A stretch of 7,457 nucleotides of DNA, taken from contig JAJYGE010000604.1 of the NCBI GenBank assembly GCA_021785155.1, positions 1-7,457 of the forward strand, in the 5' to 3' direction. Positions within the stretch are counted from its first letter, which is position 1; every line of letters begins with the position of its first letter. This stretch comes from Planctomycetota bacterium (GTDB lineage Bacteria; Planctomycetota; Phycisphaerae; WQYP01). Under the pieces are notes generated by a model, which was not told the origin of the DNA, did not search any database, and worked only from the letters and a program-made list of their open reading frames with translations. Made by a program: the position numbers and the translations under genes. Shown here one piece after another: positions 5,930 through 7,457 of this stretch.

Positions 5930-7240
5930 ATGGCAATTCCAGCGACACATGATGATCCTTTAATTCTTTCCGGCACGGCGTTGCTGGTTAATTCCGACCA
6001 ACTTGTACCCAACGGTGCCTTGGCTATGGCCAGGGGGACGATTCAAGGTGTCGGAACCAGAGATCAGATTTTACGGCAATTTTCAGGCGTTCCGGAAGTT
6101 CATGCCGCGGGCTGCATACTTAGTCCGGGCTTTGTCAATGCCCATACCCATCTGGAGTTAACATACATCGCGGGGACCATTCCCGGCCAAACCAGTTTTC
6201 CCGATTGGGTTTTGCGACTCATCGAACACTATCCGGAACCCGCGGATGCCCAGCGCGTATTTACCGCGTCGGCATTGCGGGGGGCACAGGAAAGTCTGTT
6301 CTTCGGGGTAACCACCGTGGGGGATATTACCCGCCGGCCCCCAATTGTGCGGACAGCATTGCAATTACACTCTGCGTTGCGGGTTGTGAGCTTCGGCGAA
6401 ATTGCCGCCCTGGGAAAATTGCGCGGGCAACTGGACGAGCGCCTGACGGCGGCCCTCACACCGCCGGCAGGTGCGGCGCGTATGCGCATTGGACTTTCAC
6501 CGCACGCGCCGTATTCGGTGGAAGGTCCGGTACTGGAAACAATTGCCCGGGCCGCACGAAACTATAAACTTCCGTTATGCATGCATTTGGCCGAATTACG
6601 GGAGGAAAAGGAATTTCTCACGGATTTCTCCGGGCCGCTCGGAAAAGAGTGGTCTTTAATGCAACGGCTGAACCTGCTGGATGATCTGATTCCGGCATTT
6701 GCGGAGGGACCGATTCGCTGGGCGGAACATTATGGATTATTCAGTGCCGGGGTGCCGGTCATTTTAGCGCATGTCAATTATGCGGACGATGCCGAAATCG
6801 ATCTTCTTGCCCGATGCGGTGCCGCCGTGGCCTACTGCCCGCGCACGCGGGATTATTTTGGTCATGATGCCATCACGCCTCATCGCTGGCGGGATATGCG
6901 GGCCCACGGTATACGGGTGTGTTTGGCCACTGACTCAAAAGCCAGCAACCCGGATTTATCGCCGTTGCGCGAAGCGCAGTGTGTGCTGCAGCGCGATCCG
7001 ACGGCTGATCCGCAAAACCTTATGGCGATGATCACCACCGAACCCGCCATAGCCTTGGGATTAAAGAACAACCTGGGCCAATTGGCGACGGGATTTTCCG
7101 CCGATGTCATTGCCATACCGGTGCCCGCGAACATGGCCCTGAACGCCGCGCGAATTTGTGACTACCTGGTCCGACACGCCCCGCAGCCAAGCCAGGTCTG
7201 GGTTGGCGGCCAATCCGCCTTGGATCGGCAAACAATGTGA
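5930..7240 (+). CDS. Metal-dependent amidohydrolase, aminodeoxyfutalosine deaminase-like
   Basis: Cytosolic 436-residue member of the amidohydrolase superfamily (COG0402, the Atz/Trz/MTA deaminase group), with a beta-sandwich around a TIM barrel. Visible active-site positions are His72-x-His74 in NAHTHLE, His192 in SPHAPY (substrate-side His in MTA/SAH deaminases), His219 and Glu222 in MHLAE, His281 in LAHVNY, and Asp335 in ATDSKASNPDLS. Together these give one divalent metal site plus the Glu/His pair for water activation, so hydrolytic deamination of an adenine-type ring is likely. HTHLEL, HLAE...EFL, CPRTRDYFGH and TDSxASNxDLS resemble the branch containing aminodeoxyfutalosine deaminase of the futalosine menaquinone route. 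That substrate is inference; no other mqn gene is in the window. The start at 5930 has only a weak upstream GGAT/GAAG. It is probably co-transcribed with dacB, 42 nt upstream, though the functional link is unclear. Confidence 0.8.
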   Translation: MAIPATHDDPLILSGTALLVNSDQLVPNGALAMARGTIQGVGTRDQILRQFSGVPEVHAAGCILSPGFVNAHTHLELTYIAGTIPGQTSFPDWVLRLIEHYPEPADAQRVFTASALRGAQESLFFGVTTVGDITRRPPIVRTALQLHSALRVVSFGEIAALGKLRGQLDERLTAALTPPAGAARMRIGLSPHAPYSVEGPVLETIARAARNYKLPLCMHLAELREEKEFLTDFSGPLGKEWSLMQRLNLLDDLIPAFAEGPIRWAEHYGLFSAGVPVILAHVNYADDAEIDLLARCGAAVAYCPRTRDYFGHDAITPHRWRDMRAHGIRVCLATDSKASNPDLSPLREAQCVLQRDPTADPQNLMAMITTEPAIALGLKNNLGQLATGFSADVIAIPVPANMALNAARICDYLVRHAPQPSQVWVGGQSALDRQTM

Positions 7241-7351
7241 GGCAACAGTAAATTCGCGTGTGAATGTACCGATCCAGTGCCGGCAAAATGGCCGCCTGTC
7301 TGGGAAAGCAATATAGCGCGGAGCGTCTTTGGCACATCAAAGGACGAAGCG

Positions 7352-7402
7352 GGCCTGCGACCGATTCTGCCAGGTCGCTCGGGGCCAAATCCTTAACTTT
7401 TT
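7352..7402 (+). terminator. Possible terminator after the amidohydrolase gene
   Basis: GCGACC (7357-7362) pairs with GGTCGC (7373-7378), and outer GGCC arms (7352-7355 and 7383-7386) can extend the stem. A TTTTT run lies at 7398-7402, 11 nt beyond the stem, which is farther than in a classic intrinsic terminator. A perfect 12-bp palindrome GCGCAGCTGCGC (7404-7415) follows immediately. The region 7241-7457 otherwise shows no gene. Confidence 0.3.
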
Positions 7403-7457
7403 AGCGCAGCTGCGCATTATCCCGCTTATTGCAATCCTATAGCCTTCCCGAGATACA

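Noticed and set aside
5303..5950. 215-codon minus-strand open frame
   Set aside because: Antisense to the S13 peptidase gene; no family motif and an atypical composition.

Overview
The window holds two blocks of different character, all clear genes on the + strand. The right-hand block (about 2929-7240) reads as ordinary chromosomal housekeeping: a phosphomannomutase/phosphoglucomutase, an exported S13-type D-Ala-D-Ala carboxypeptidase (PBP4/DacB class) and a cytosolic metal-dependent amidohydrolase resembling aminodeoxyfutalosine deaminases. The left-hand block (1-2018) looks accessory: the scar of an insertion-sequence end, a PD-(D/E)XK nuclease-like protein, a tiny possible ORF, and a DUF5677-like helical protein. 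I see no rRNA, tRNA or CRISPR array.

Layout: 1-160 carries two 14-bp direct repeats 26 bp apart, ending in TTGACA, which look like the outer end of an IS (IS21-like organisation suspected). 218-1189 is the nuclease-like gene, 1192-1287 a possible 31-codon ORF, and 1314-2018 the DUF5677-like gene. 2019-2928 has no intact gene: it contains a minus-strand fragment resembling the C-terminus of an IS66-type transposase (2291-2536), then a short stretch dense in simple tandem repeats (2558-2704), then the leader of the mutase gene. The mutase (2929-4305), carboxypeptidase (about 4433-5887) and amidohydrolase (5930-7240) follow in one orientation with gaps of 127 and 42 nt. 7241-7457 has hairpins and a T-run but no gene.

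Organism: a moderately GC-rich Gram-negative-type bacterium. The style of the three housekeeping proteins and the presence of a futalosine-type deaminase relative make me think of the Planctomycetes/Phycisphaerae part of the PVC group, but this is recall-based and low confidence.

How the genes might work together: the mutase supplies sugar-1-phosphates for envelope polysaccharide and the S13 enzyme trims peptidoglycan, so these two share a cell-envelope theme. The amidohydrolase is likely a purine-nucleoside-type deaminase and may only be co-transcribed. The left block could be a small mobile or defence-type cassette inserted next to old transposon debris. That is the most interesting hypothesis here, but it is unproven.
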